From Brachybacterium sp. EE-P12 (GTDB taxonomy: Bacteria > Actinomycetota > Actinomycetes > Actinomycetales > Dermabacteraceae): DNA of 64,000 nucleotides. Every line of letters begins with the position of its first letter. Within the stretch, counting starts at the first letter, position 1. Below, piece by piece: positions 24,937 through 33,323 of this stretch. The DNA lies in assembly GCF_003711805.1 (NCBI RefSeq), contig NZ_QXCP01000009.1, positions 496,001-560,000 on the forward strand. The letters run 5' to 3'. A program made the translations under genes and the position numbers. The notes beneath the pieces are model-generated. The model ran no database searches. It saw nothing but the letters and a program-made list of their open reading frames with translations, and had not been told where the DNA came from.

Positions 24937-25636
24937 GACAGCTCTCGTCACCGGAGCATCGCGAGGCATCGGTCTGGAGACCGTGCGCCGCTTCCTCCAC
25001 AACAGCGATTCGATCACCACCATCGTGATGTTCGCCCGTGCGTCCGAGGACTTCGACGCGGCCGTCGAGGAGCTGCGCGCCTCGAGCCCGGTGGGTCGCA
25101 AGATCGTCACCCGCACCGTGGACGTGGGCGACCGCGACGCGCTGCACGAGGCGCTCGAGTCCGTGCACGAGGAGGTCGGGAACATCGACTACCTCGTCAA
25201 CAACGCGGGCTACACGAACCCGGTCCCCCTCCAGCAGGCGGAGATCGAGGACTTCGAGAAGACGATGGGCGTGAACGTGTACGCGCCCTTCCTCATCGTG
25301 AAGTGGCTGCTGAACCACGGCAACACGTTCAAGCTGATCGTCAACATCGCCTCGACCGCCGGGATCAACGGCCGCTCGGGCTGGCTCACCTACTCGGCCT
25401 CGAAGGCCGCGGTGATCAACATGAGCCAGGTGATGCGCGAGGAGCTCGCGATCTACGGCACGCGCGTGGTGTGCCTCTCCCCCGGTCGCACGGCGACGGC
25501 CCTGCGCCGCACGCTCGCACCGGAGGAGGATCCGACCACGATCATGCAGCCCGAGCACGTCGCCCGGGTCATCGAGACGCTCATCTCGCCCGTGGGCCGG
25601 TTCATCGACTCGGAGAACATCGTCGTGCGCCAGTGA
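24929..25636 (+). CDS. Short-chain dehydrogenase paired with the cytidylyltransferase
   Basis: A 235-aa classical SDR: TGASRGIG cofactor loop, LVNNAGYTNP, catalytic Ser in ASTAG and YSASKAA with catalytic Tyr and Lys. It overlaps the cytidylyltransferase by 8 bp. IspD-SDR pairs, fused in Haemophilus Bcs1-type enzymes, reduce ribulose 5-phosphate and activate the ribitol 5-phosphate to CDP-ribitol. By analogy this is the reductase step; the substrate is inferred from pairing and locus only. A strong hairpin follows. Confidence 0.85.
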   Translation: MTETALVTGASRGIGLETVRRFLHNSDSITTIVMFARASEDFDAAVEELRASSPVGRKIVTRTVDVGDRDALHEALESVHEEVGNIDYLVNNAGYTNPVPLQQAEIEDFEKTMGVNVYAPFLIVKWLLNHGNTFKLIVNIASTAGINGRSGWLTYSASKAAVINMSQVMREELAIYGTRVVCLSPGRTATALRRTLAPEEDPTTIMQPEHVARVIETLISPVGRFIDSENIVVRQ

Positions 25637-25658
25637 GGCGCTGACGGGCCCTCTCATC

Positions 25659-25696
25659 GGACTCCCCGCCCCCGCTGCAGCGGGGGCGGGGAGTCC
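25659..25696. terminator. 17-bp hairpin between convergent glycan genes
   Basis: Arms 25659-25675 and 25680-25696 are perfectly complementary around a TGCA loop. CTCTGTTCC follows. It separates the SDR gene from the convergent GT4 gene and probably works both ways. Confidence 0.8.
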
Positions 25697-25771
25697 TCTG
25701 TTCCTGGCGACGGCATGCTCGCCGCCGGGGCGGCGGCGCGGGTCGAGGCCCGCACCGAGCACGGCACTCCT

Positions 25772-27307
25772 CTACGAGCGTCGAGCAGCGAGCGCGAACG
25801 CCTTCTTCCAGCGTCGTGTGATGTTCGAGGCCGAGAAGTCGGACTGCATCCGACGCGCACCGGCCCGGCCCATCCGCCTCGTCGCCTTCTCATCGCTCAG
25901 CAGGCGGATCAGCGCCTCTGCGAACGCTGCTCTGTCCCCGTCCGGGACGACGACGCCGTCGACTCCGTCCCGGATCAGGTCGGAGGGTCCGTAGTTGATG
26001 TCATAGGCCACGACCGGCGTGCCGGATGCGAGAGACTCCCCGATGGAGAGCGGCAGCCCCTCGTGCCGTGAAGTGTTCACGGTCGCGACGCAGCTGGCCA
26101 TGAACTCCGCCCCGTTCTTCACCCATCCCCTGAAGGTCACGCGCTCCTCGATGCCCAGCTCGCGCGTCAGCGCTTCGAGATTGGGCCGGTCGGGGCCGCC
26201 TCCGCAGATGTCCAGGTGCGCGTGCGGGACCGCGTCCGCGACGATCTTCCAGATGTGGAGCAGGTCGTCGAGCCGCTTCTGCTCGGCGACGAGGCGGCTG
26301 GCGACGCCGATGCGGCCGGGCACCTTCTGAGGATCCCCCACCCCGCTCTTGTCGCGCATCACGTTGGGGATGACCACCACGTTCCCGGTGTCGCCGAAGG
26401 TCGCTCGGAAGTCCTGCTTCTGCTTCTCCGTCAGGACGACCATCACAGGCATCTCGTCGAGCTTCTTCAGCGGCGGACCGTAGTCGCCCCGGAGCTCGGA
26501 GCCCACGGTGTACGGCGCCTTGAAGACGTTCGCATGGCACATGTAGAGCCTGTCCGAGGCATCGGCATCGGTGCCGAGCAGCTTGAGCATGCTGCTGGGC
26601 TGCTCGGCGATGGCGAGCGGTTTGGGGGATGTGCTCGTGAGCACCTCGTTGAGCCATGCGGTGTGCCACGGCGTGTTGTGCCCGTAACGGATCGAGGTCC
26701 CCTGCGCGGGGTCGTGCTGAAAAGCACCGTCCTGCTTCCCCGTGGTCACCTTCAGGTGGCGCGTGGCATAGCAGCGGCCCTCGGGCGTGAAGAACCTCTC
26801 CTCGAGCATCGCTCCGGTCGCGACGTCGAGAGTGGTCTCGTGCCCGCAGAATCCTGCTTCGTCGTACTGGCGCACGATATGGGGTGATCCGAGCGCGTAG
26901 TACGTGGTCCTGACGGTGGTCCCCCCGACCGTCTGGCGGTGCTTGACGAGCCGTCCCCTCATGTCGAGATAGTGGTAGTCGACCTTGTCGCCGTCCCTGG
27001 TCTCGGAGACCGTGAGCCCGGTGGCGTCCTCGTCCTCCTCCCGCGACCAGTCCGCATCCGGGTCCTCGGTGAGCCTGCTCGCCAGGTCCTTATGGATGTT
27101 GAGCGTCTCGGCCCCCTCCGGGATGGCGTTGGCGCCTCTGCGCTCACGGATGCGCCGGTCGTAGTCGGGCTCGTACTTGAACGTCACGATCACCGGGGTC
27201 AGGCCCAGCTCCAGGAACATGTGGCACTGGTCGAGGATGGCGCCCGCCCGCCCGGCGGCGCCGAGCTCGTGGACGATGATGTAGATCTTTCGGCGATCGT
27301 GCCCCAT
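25772..27307 (-). CDS. GT4 glycosyltransferase, TagE-like
   Basis: A 511-aa GT-B enzyme. An extended N-terminal domain starts KIYIIVHELGAAGRAG. A long middle region (about residues 100-210) is rich in beta strands, as in poly(glycerol-phosphate) alpha-glucosyltransferases. The C-terminal half has IGVASRLVAEQKRLDDLL, DICGGGPDRPNLE and SRHEGLPLSIGESLASGTPVVAYD with the E-X7-E motif. It probably glycosylates the wall polymer using a nucleotide sugar. ATG 27307 lies 120 bp after the upstream pyruvyltransferase/GT fusion on the same strand. Confidence 0.87.
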   Translation of the reverse strand: MGHDRRKIYIIVHELGAAGRAGAILDQCHMFLELGLTPVIVTFKYEPDYDRRIRERRGANAIPEGAETLNIHKDLASRLTEDPDADWSREEDEDATGLTVSETRDGDKVDYHYLDMRGRLVKHRQTVGGTTVRTTYYALGSPHIVRQYDEAGFCGHETTLDVATGAMLEERFFTPEGRCYATRHLKVTTGKQDGAFQHDPAQGTSIRYGHNTPWHTAWLNEVLTSTSPKPLAIAEQPSSMLKLLGTDADASDRLYMCHANVFKAPYTVGSELRGDYGPPLKKLDEMPVMVVLTEKQKQDFRATFGDTGNVVVIPNVMRDKSGVGDPQKVPGRIGVASRLVAEQKRLDDLLHIWKIVADAVPHAHLDICGGGPDRPNLEALTRELGIEERVTFRGWVKNGAEFMASCVATVNTSRHEGLPLSIGESLASGTPVVAYDINYGPSDLIRDGVDGVVVPDGDRAAFAEALIRLLSDEKATRRMGRAGARRMQSDFSASNITRRWKKAFALAARRS

Positions 27308-27427
27308 GGTGCAGTCCTCGCAGGTCGGCGATGGTGAGGTCGTTTCTCGGTCCGGGAGAACGGCACCGCGGGTCGCGGCCCCCGTCGTGGGGATGCCCGC
27401 GGCGCCGCGGTGCCGTTCACGGTCGCT

Positions 27428-30022
27428 TCATCGGTCGGCGTACGCCTTCCAGTGCTCAGAGCCGGTCACGTAGGAGGAGGACCAGGGCTTCACGCCGTCC
27501 GCCCAGTGGCGGATCTTCGGGTCCTGGACGGACTCGCGGTCCGGGACGTGGGCCCACTCGTCCGGCAGGGCGCACCTCCTGGGACCTGCCACGTAGTGGA
27601 GCGCATCACGATCGTCCAGGTGGTAGAGCTCCATCGCCGGCAGGATCTGATCGCTCGTGCCCTCCTCGCGCTGGCCGGCGAGATCGAGGACCATGACGTC
27701 GGTGTCGAACGCGTCGAAGTCGAAGACATGGCGGCCGTGGATGTCCCGGTAGAACTCGTAGGCGGTCTCCGGGCTCCGGTCCATGCGTCGTGCGGCGCTG
27801 TAGAGCACCGCGAATCCGCTCGTCTCCGGGCGGGAGGTGCGGCGCGCCGCGAACAGGGCCTCGCCGAGCTCCATCGCGTCGAGCTCGTCGAGGTCCGCCG
27901 TCACGGCGGCATCGACCGGCAGCAGGATCGCTCGCTCGGCGGGGACGAGCTGCGCCAGGAGCGTCCGGTCCAGGGCTCGGGGGTCACGCACCCCGACCCG
28001 CCCCGCATCGATCGAGGAGGTGTCGATCCATCGGAGGTCGAGGCCGTCGACATGCAGATCATCGGGCCGGGGCGCTCGCGAGACCACCCAGGCCCGAAGC
28101 GGGCGGGAGGTGTGGTCCGCAGCCGAGCGGAGCACGGGCGCGAGACGTCCGAGCTGCTTCGGGGTCGGCGTCAGCACGACGTCGATCGCGTCGTCCTGCG
28201 CATCCGCCGACGGCACCGAGACCGTCGAGACCAGCTGCGCGGCGGTCGCGCCGGCGGCGGGGATCTCGACACGTCGGGCGTGCCGGGCGCGGGCGGCCTC
28301 CACCTCCGGCTCGACGGTCCGACGCCACGTCTCGTACACCTCGTCGCGGCTCTTCTTCTCGAAGATCGCCGTGAGCACGGGCTCCAGTCGATCGCGCATG
28401 GCCGAGCGCATCGCGTCGAAGTCCTCCGTCGACAGGCGGAACAGGCCGTTGAAGCGGACGTCCGCGTTGTTCTTCGGCTCGAAGTCGACCTTCAAGCCCA
28501 GGGAGGTGGTCGGGAGATAGCAGTGCAGGCGTGTGGTGACGACGTCCGTGTAGTTGCGGCGGTAGCGCTCGAGCACCTCGACCGCGTCCCACATGTTCGC
28601 GGTGAAGTCGCGCTTCTTGACCTCGCCGTAGGACTGCTTCACGTTCTCGTGCCCCTCGGGGACAGGGCTGCGCGCGACGTCGACGTAGACCGTCGCGGGC
28701 TCCGGCTTCTCCTCGAGGTCCGGGAAGACGGTGTTGACCGTGGTGGTCAGGCAGCCGGAGAAGAACGCCGGGACGTCGAGCGAGAGCAGCAGGTCGACCG
28801 TCGTCCAGTCACGGCAGCCGATGGGGGCATGCGCCCGCAGGTACTCGAGCGACTCGTCGGAGAGCAGAGCCCGCTTGCTGCAGTGGAAGGAGACGAAGAT
28901 CGGGTTGAGGTTCCGGTGCAGCGGGAAGTCGTAGACCTCGAGACCGAAGAGGGAGTGCATGTGCCAGCCGAACTCGAGCAGCCAGGTGTTCGGCGGGATC
29001 GCCTGGTACGTCGTGGAGTCCCGGTCGATCGTCAGGAGGTCGACGTCGGCGGAGACGCCCTTGCGTCGCAGCTCCGGACGCACCCGCTCCTGCATGGAGC
29101 TCACGAAGTCCACGACACCCTCGTCCCCGTGGAAGCGCAGGTCCTGATGCCGGACGACGTGGCCGAGGGAGGCGAGGGTCTGGATCTGATCGCCGATGTT
29201 CTGGGAGGCACGACCGCGCCCGGGCTGCACGTAGTCGATGAGACCGAAGGAGACGTGGCCGTCGTCGGCGGCCGCGCCGTCCTGGCCTCGACGGGCGCCC
29301 ACCCAGCGCCTGCCCCAGTCGAGCTCGTCCTGACCTGTCTTCCAGCCCGCCTTCTCCGCGGGCGTCGTGTACGCGGCCGAGGTCTTCGCGAAGGCCTCGT
29401 CGGCGAGCTCGAGCTCGTCGGCGACGAACAGGTGGCGGTACACCTCGAACCAGGTGCGGGCGGTGAACTTCCGATCCTCGGAGAGCCAGGCGCGCGCGAC
29501 GTCGACTCCCCGGGCCTGATCGGCGGCGAAGAGCGTCCTGATCCGTTCGAGCGGGGCGTAGCGCAGCGCCGCTTCGGCATCGGCGGCGTCGAAGTGCTCC
29601 AGCGCGAGCGAGGAGTGGTCGCGCGAGGCGGCGACGATCCCTGCGGCGAGGTGACCGGCGGCGGCGGTCGTCTCGTCACGGACCAGTGCGTCGACGAGCG
29701 ACTGCGCCTCGTTGAGCCGCTTCTCCTTCAGCAGGGCGCGGACCCTCTCCGCGGCGGCACGGTCCAGCCCCTTGCCCTGCATGATCGCGCGCATCAGCGG
29801 ATCGGCGGACTTCTTCTCGACGCTCTTGCGCACGCGATCGGCGACGGACGTCGACGGCACCTTCGCCGGCGGCGTGCCGACCTCTCTCCCCTCGGCGGCG
29901 GCGAGGAGCTGCTCGTACGCCTCCGCCCAGTCCTGCGATCGAGCTGCGTCCCGCAGCTGATCCTTGGTGGCGATGGGCAACCGCGATGCAGCGAGGCGGC
30001 GGAGCCGTCGAAATCTCGGCAC
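27428..30022 (-). CDS. Polysaccharide pyruvyltransferase fused to a GT8-like domain
   Basis: An 864-aa multidomain enzyme. Residues about 20-230 are helical. Residues about 245-550 form a polysaccharide pyruvyl-transferase domain: GDQIQTLASLGHV, VSFHCSKRALLSDESLEYL, GCRDWTTVDLLLS and VTTRLHCYLPTTSLG. The final roughly 230 residues (ILLPVDAAVTADLDELDAM, then DTDVMVLDLAG and SDQILPAMELYHLDDRD) resemble a GT8-type transferase domain. It may add pyruvyl ketal and a sugar to the same repeat unit. GTG 30022 follows GGAG with 7-nt spacing. A TAGACT -10 lies at 30064-30069. Confidence 0.8.
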   Translation of the reverse strand: MPRFRRLRRLAASRLPIATKDQLRDAARSQDWAEAYEQLLAAAEGREVGTPPAKVPSTSVADRVRKSVEKKSADPLMRAIMQGKGLDRAAAERVRALLKEKRLNEAQSLVDALVRDETTAAAGHLAAGIVAASRDHSSLALEHFDAADAEAALRYAPLERIRTLFAADQARGVDVARAWLSEDRKFTARTWFEVYRHLFVADELELADEAFAKTSAAYTTPAEKAGWKTGQDELDWGRRWVGARRGQDGAAADDGHVSFGLIDYVQPGRGRASQNIGDQIQTLASLGHVVRHQDLRFHGDEGVVDFVSSMQERVRPELRRKGVSADVDLLTIDRDSTTYQAIPPNTWLLEFGWHMHSLFGLEVYDFPLHRNLNPIFVSFHCSKRALLSDESLEYLRAHAPIGCRDWTTVDLLLSLDVPAFFSGCLTTTVNTVFPDLEEKPEPATVYVDVARSPVPEGHENVKQSYGEVKKRDFTANMWDAVEVLERYRRNYTDVVTTRLHCYLPTTSLGLKVDFEPKNNADVRFNGLFRLSTEDFDAMRSAMRDRLEPVLTAIFEKKSRDEVYETWRRTVEPEVEAARARHARRVEIPAAGATAAQLVSTVSVPSADAQDDAIDVVLTPTPKQLGRLAPVLRSAADHTSRPLRAWVVSRAPRPDDLHVDGLDLRWIDTSSIDAGRVGVRDPRALDRTLLAQLVPAERAILLPVDAAVTADLDELDAMELGEALFAARRTSRPETSGFAVLYSAARRMDRSPETAYEFYRDIHGRHVFDFDAFDTDVMVLDLAGQREEGTSDQILPAMELYHLDDRDALHYVAGPRRCALPDEWAHVPDRESVQDPKIRHWADGVKPWSSSYVTGSEHWKAYADR

Positions 30023-30208
30023 GTGGATCTCCAGACGAAGGTGGACAACAGGTGATCGCAGGGAGTCTACAAGGCGACCTTCCGCCCTCCCGGCACAGTC
30101 GCCCCGCACCGTGCCGAGGGCCCGGGGCTGCTCCTGAGACCGTCGTCGGAATGCTGCCTGCCTGGCTCAGGAGGCGACATCCCGCGGCGGGGCCTCGTCA
30201 TGACGGCG

Positions 30209-31189
30209 TCAGAGGCCCAGCAGCCGACCGAGACGACCCGTCGTCGACGCGGATGAGCGCGGGGCGCGGATCGCCGGCCCGTAGTGATGCGTGTGCAGCA
30301 GGCTCAGGAGCGGGTAGGGCTCGCCGTTGATCCTGGCGTCCCGGACGACCGTGTACTGGCCCTTCTCCCGCACCGCATCCCCGGAGACGACATCGCCGGC
30401 GGCGACCCGGACCCGCATGTCGGCGGGCATCTCCTTCGAGTGCCCCGGGTACGCCTTGAGATATGTGTCGTGGGTGCAGGTCCATGTGCGTGGAGCCCGA
30501 GCGGGTGCCTGGTACGTGGCGATCGCACCCCGGAGCGCACGTGCCCAGTGGACGGCGGCCACCGGGCCGTTCATGTGGTGGTCCTTCGGATTCGGGTTCC
30601 GCATCCGCTCGTCGACGACACCGGTGCCGGGGTCGAGCACGTCGTCGTCGATGTCGACGTACGGCAGCGAGCGTGCCTCGGCCTCGTGCCTCAGCGCGGC
30701 GTTGTACCGGAGCGTCAGGTCGGTGCGCTCCCGCTGGGTCGCGGTGATCGAGCTCCGCTTCGCCACCACCTCGCCCACCTGGTCGTCGTCGGTGATGGTG
30801 GGCAGGGTGGCACCGGTGATGATGATCCGACGGAAGCCCAGACCCCTGAGCTCGTCGACGAACTCGAAGTAGGCGTCGATGGAGTTCCTCATCTGCTGCT
30901 CGACCGGCTCGTCGTACTTGTCGGCCCGGTACCAGATCACGTACCCGCAGTCGACCTCGCCGAGATGGAGGACCACGATCGCCTTGCGCGGCTTGTCCCG
31001 GATCCAGTCGCGGAAGCGCCCGAGGGCGTTCGTCTTCGCGTTCGGGTTCCGCATGCCCACGGCGGTCGCGCCGCCCACCTCCACGCCGGAGAGCTCATGC
31101 GGTGAGAGGAGCCCGAGCTTCGCGGCCTTCTTGAAGTAGCGGACATGACTGTCCCCGAGGTGGTAGACGGGGAGCGGTGCGGAAAACAT
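30209..31189 (-). CDS. SGNH-hydrolase-like protein of the glycan locus
   Basis: A 326-aa cytosolic-looking protein. It opens with VYHLGDSHVRYFKKA, a GDS-type block I, followed by AIVVLHLGEVDCGY, RIIITGATLP and NPNPKDHHMNGPVA, where the His could complete an SGNH-type site. Residues about 245-310 form a separate beta-rich tail. A polymer-modifying esterase or acyltransferase role is inferred. ATG 31189 is preceded by TACGAT at 6 nt (leaderless), which argues against the longer upstream reading frame. Confidence 0.7.
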   Translation of the reverse strand: MFSAPLPVYHLGDSHVRYFKKAAKLGLLSPHELSGVEVGGATAVGMRNPNAKTNALGRFRDWIRDKPRKAIVVLHLGEVDCGYVIWYRADKYDEPVEQQMRNSIDAYFEFVDELRGLGFRRIIITGATLPTITDDDQVGEVVAKRSSITATQRERTDLTLRYNAALRHEAEARSLPYVDIDDDVLDPGTGVVDERMRNPNPKDHHMNGPVAAVHWARALRGAIATYQAPARAPRTWTCTHDTYLKAYPGHSKEMPADMRVRVAAGDVVSGDAVREKGQYTVVRDARINGEPYPLLSLLHTHHYGPAIRAPRSSASTTGRLGRLLGL

Positions 31190-31195
31190 CGTGCG

Positions 31196-31201
31196 ATCGT
31201 A
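31196..31201 (-). promoter_or_regulatory. -10 box of leaderless SGNH gene
   Basis: Minus-strand TACGAT lies 6 nt before ATG 31189. Confidence 0.5.
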
Positions 31202-31271
31202 GACGTGCGACGTGGTCGGAGGACACAGCGCGCGGGCGTGTCGATCATTACTCCGGAGCTGGAGGCGCACG

Positions 31272-32138
31272 TCACTTCTGCGACGCGGCGTGCCTCTTCC
31301 TGTCCGCGACGAACTGCTTGTAGCTGCCGCAGACCTCCCTCGGCTCCCCATCCATCACGAGCTTTCCCTCGTGGATCCACAGCACACGGGTGCACATCGA
31401 CTGGATCGTCGCGAGCGAATGGCTGACCAGGAAGACCGTGCCCGCTGATTCGCGGATCTCGTCCATCTTCGCCTTGCTCTTGGCCCGGAAGCCGGCGTCC
31501 CCCGTGGACAGCGCCTCGTCGATCATGAGGATGTCCGGGACGGCGCTGGCGGAGATCGCGAAGCGCAGCCTGGCACCCATCCCGGAGGAGTACGACTTCA
31601 TCGGGAGGTTCACGAACTCGCCGATCTCCGCGAACTCGACGATGTCGTCGAAGCGCTCCTTGACCTCGTTGCGGCTGAGGCCCAGGGCGAGTGCGCCGAT
31701 CATGATGTTCCTGGCACCGGAGAGGTTCTTCATCAGAACGGCGTTCACGCCGAGCAGCGCCGGATTCCCCGCGACATGGACGGTGCCGGAGACGGGCGGG
31801 ATCAGGCCGGCGATCGCACGGAGCAGTGTGGACTTGCCCGAGCCGTTCACGCCGATGATCCCGATCGCCTCGCCGTGGTTCGCCGCGAAGGTGATGCCCC
31901 GGACGGCCTTGACCTCGCGGATCGCCGGCTGCTTCGCACCCCGGCGCACGAGACGGTCCAGCAGCCCCCAGTCCCGGGCAGGGCCGTGCCCCACCTTCTT
32001 CGCGCCGAAGACGCGATAGGAGACGTGCAGGTCGTTCACGAGCAGGGACAGCCGATCCGAGTCGACCTGCAGCGCGGGAGCGTCGCCGAGGTCCTCGGGG
32101 TCGACCTCGAAGTCGACCTCTTCCTCGATGTCAGTCAC
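31272..32138 (-). CDS. tagH: Wall-polymer ABC exporter, ATP-binding subunit (TagH-like)
   Basis: A 288-aa ATPase. Walker A GVNGSGKST, signature KSYSSGMGARLRFA (SSGM variant typical of polysaccharide exporters), Walker B ILMIDEALSTGD and the switch His in LVSHSLATI. An acidic N-terminal extension of about 30 residues precedes the domain. It overlaps the permease gene by 8 bp. It energises export of undecaprenyl-linked glycan, as TagGH does for teichoic acid. There is no C-terminal glycan-binding domain. Confidence 0.92.
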   Translation of the reverse strand: MTDIEEEVDFEVDPEDLGDAPALQVDSDRLSLLVNDLHVSYRVFGAKKVGHGPARDWGLLDRLVRRGAKQPAIREVKAVRGITFAANHGEAIGIIGVNGSGKSTLLRAIAGLIPPVSGTVHVAGNPALLGVNAVLMKNLSGARNIMIGALALGLSRNEVKERFDDIVEFAEIGEFVNLPMKSYSSGMGARLRFAISASAVPDILMIDEALSTGDAGFRAKSKAKMDEIRESAGTVFLVSHSLATIQSMCTRVLWIHEGKLVMDGEPREVCGSYKQFVADRKRHAASQK

Positions 32139-33105
32139 GTCCGTACCTCTCCTCCCCTGCCCAGAAGAACAGGAAGCCGACGACGCTGAAGAGCACCGCC
32201 CAGATCACGCCGAGCAGCCACATGAACGCGTCCGGCGGGTACGCGGTCTCGTTCAGGATCGAGGACCGCACCAGGTAGAGGTAGACGGCCACCGGCTGAT
32301 ACTCCATGAGCCAGCCCCAGCTGAACTGGCTCACGAAACGGTCCACGGAGAAGATCACGCCGGAGGCGTACATGAGGATCCGGATGACGTGCGGCAGCAG
32401 GTTGTCGATGTCCGGGGTCTGCGCGACCAGCCGTGCGGAGATGAAGGCACAGCCCGTCGAGAACACCCAGGTGAGCAGCACCGCGACCGGCAGCAGCAGC
32501 CAGTACCAGTCGATCGTGACCCGCCCGGCGATGGGCAGGAATCCCGAGAAGTACGCGATCACGCACATGACCACGAGCGCCGGCCCGAGGACCGTCAGCT
32601 CGGCGAGGACGCCGGCGGTCGGCAGCACGGCCCGTGGGAACTGCACCGAACGCACCAGGTTCATGTTCTTCTGCAGCGAGTGCGCCCCCGCCATCACGGA
32701 GCGTTCGAAGAAGCGGAACATGAACACGCCCACCACGATGAACGCGATGGTGTTGTCGATGCCCTCGCGGCCGACCTTGAGCAGGAAGCCGAAGATGAGC
32801 ACGTACACGAGCGCGTTGATGGTCGGCGAGATGAGGGCCCACACCTGACCGAGGTAGGTGTTCTGGTTGTCCGACTCGGCCTTGGCGATCGCCATCGTCT
32901 GGACGAGCGGGCGGTAGCGCCACATCTCCCGGAAGTAGGCGCCGAGAGGGGGACGCACCCCGATCTGCTCGAGGTGGTTGTCGGCCACGGCCTTGTCCAC
33001 CGAGTCCCGGTCGAAGGTTCTCTCCAGCGGCGCAGGCGGTGCAGGCGGGGCGCTCGGCCCTGACTCGTCGACGGTCAAGACGCAGCTCCAATCTCGCCGA
33101 GGCAT
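32131..33105 (-). CDS. tagG: Wall-polymer ABC exporter, permease subunit (TagG-like)
   Basis: A 324-aa ABC-2-type permease with about six membrane helices after a cytoplasmic N-terminus of about 75 residues: AKAESDNQNTYLGQVWAL, NALVYVLIFGFLL, VTIDWYWLLLPVAVLLTWVF and a C-terminal LLGVIWAVLFSVVGFLFFWAG. It pairs with the overlapping TagH-like ATPase. ATG 33105 is used; no clear ribosome site is seen. A good -10, TATGAT, lies at 33142-33147 on the minus strand. Confidence 0.92.
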   Translation of the reverse strand: MPRRDWSCVLTVDESGPSAPPAPPAPLERTFDRDSVDKAVADNHLEQIGVRPPLGAYFREMWRYRPLVQTMAIAKAESDNQNTYLGQVWALISPTINALVYVLIFGFLLKVGREGIDNTIAFIVVGVFMFRFFERSVMAGAHSLQKNMNLVRSVQFPRAVLPTAGVLAELTVLGPALVVMCVIAYFSGFLPIAGRVTIDWYWLLLPVAVLLTWVFSTGCAFISARLVAQTPDIDNLLPHVIRILMYASGVIFSVDRFVSQFSWGWLMEYQPVAVYLYLVRSSILNETAYPPDAFMWLLGVIWAVLFSVVGFLFFWAGEERYGRD

Positions 33106-33141
33106 TGCTTCACGGTCACGACCGGTCGCAACCTGGCGTTC

Positions 33142-33147
33142 ATCATA
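33142..33147 (-). promoter_or_regulatory. -10 box of the tagGH operon
   Basis: Minus-strand TATGAT lies 36 nt before ATG 33105. The overlapping plus-strand sequence ACCTGGCGTTCATC resembles the PHO-box region at 20876-20889, but only one unit fits well here. Confidence 0.5.
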
Positions 33148-33290
33148 ACGACGCGTTCCGTTCTCCTCGGATCCGCGCGACGGACCTCACTCCGGTGCGG
33201 TCGGGGCTCCTCTCGTGCGCGCACTGCTGCGAGGCCCTCCCCCGCCGAGGCTCGACTCCGCGGCCAGGAGCGGCGCGGAGCCTCCCGCTC

Positions 33291-33312
33291 GACGTCGGAA
33301 GCTTCCGACGTC
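33291..33312 (-). terminator. Perfect 22-bp palindrome after the large polymerase gene
   Basis: The sequence is its own reverse complement, with arms GACGTCGG around AAGCTT. It begins 11 bp after the stop of the 33.3-35.0 kb gene on the minus strand, consistent with a terminator. It could also be a protein-binding site. Confidence 0.55.
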
Positions 33313-33323
33313 CTCCAGGGGGA

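Noticed and set aside
30140..30175. Terminator hairpin after the SGNH gene
   Set aside because: GCCTGCCTG/CAGGAGGC pairing needs a bulge and is weak; not called.
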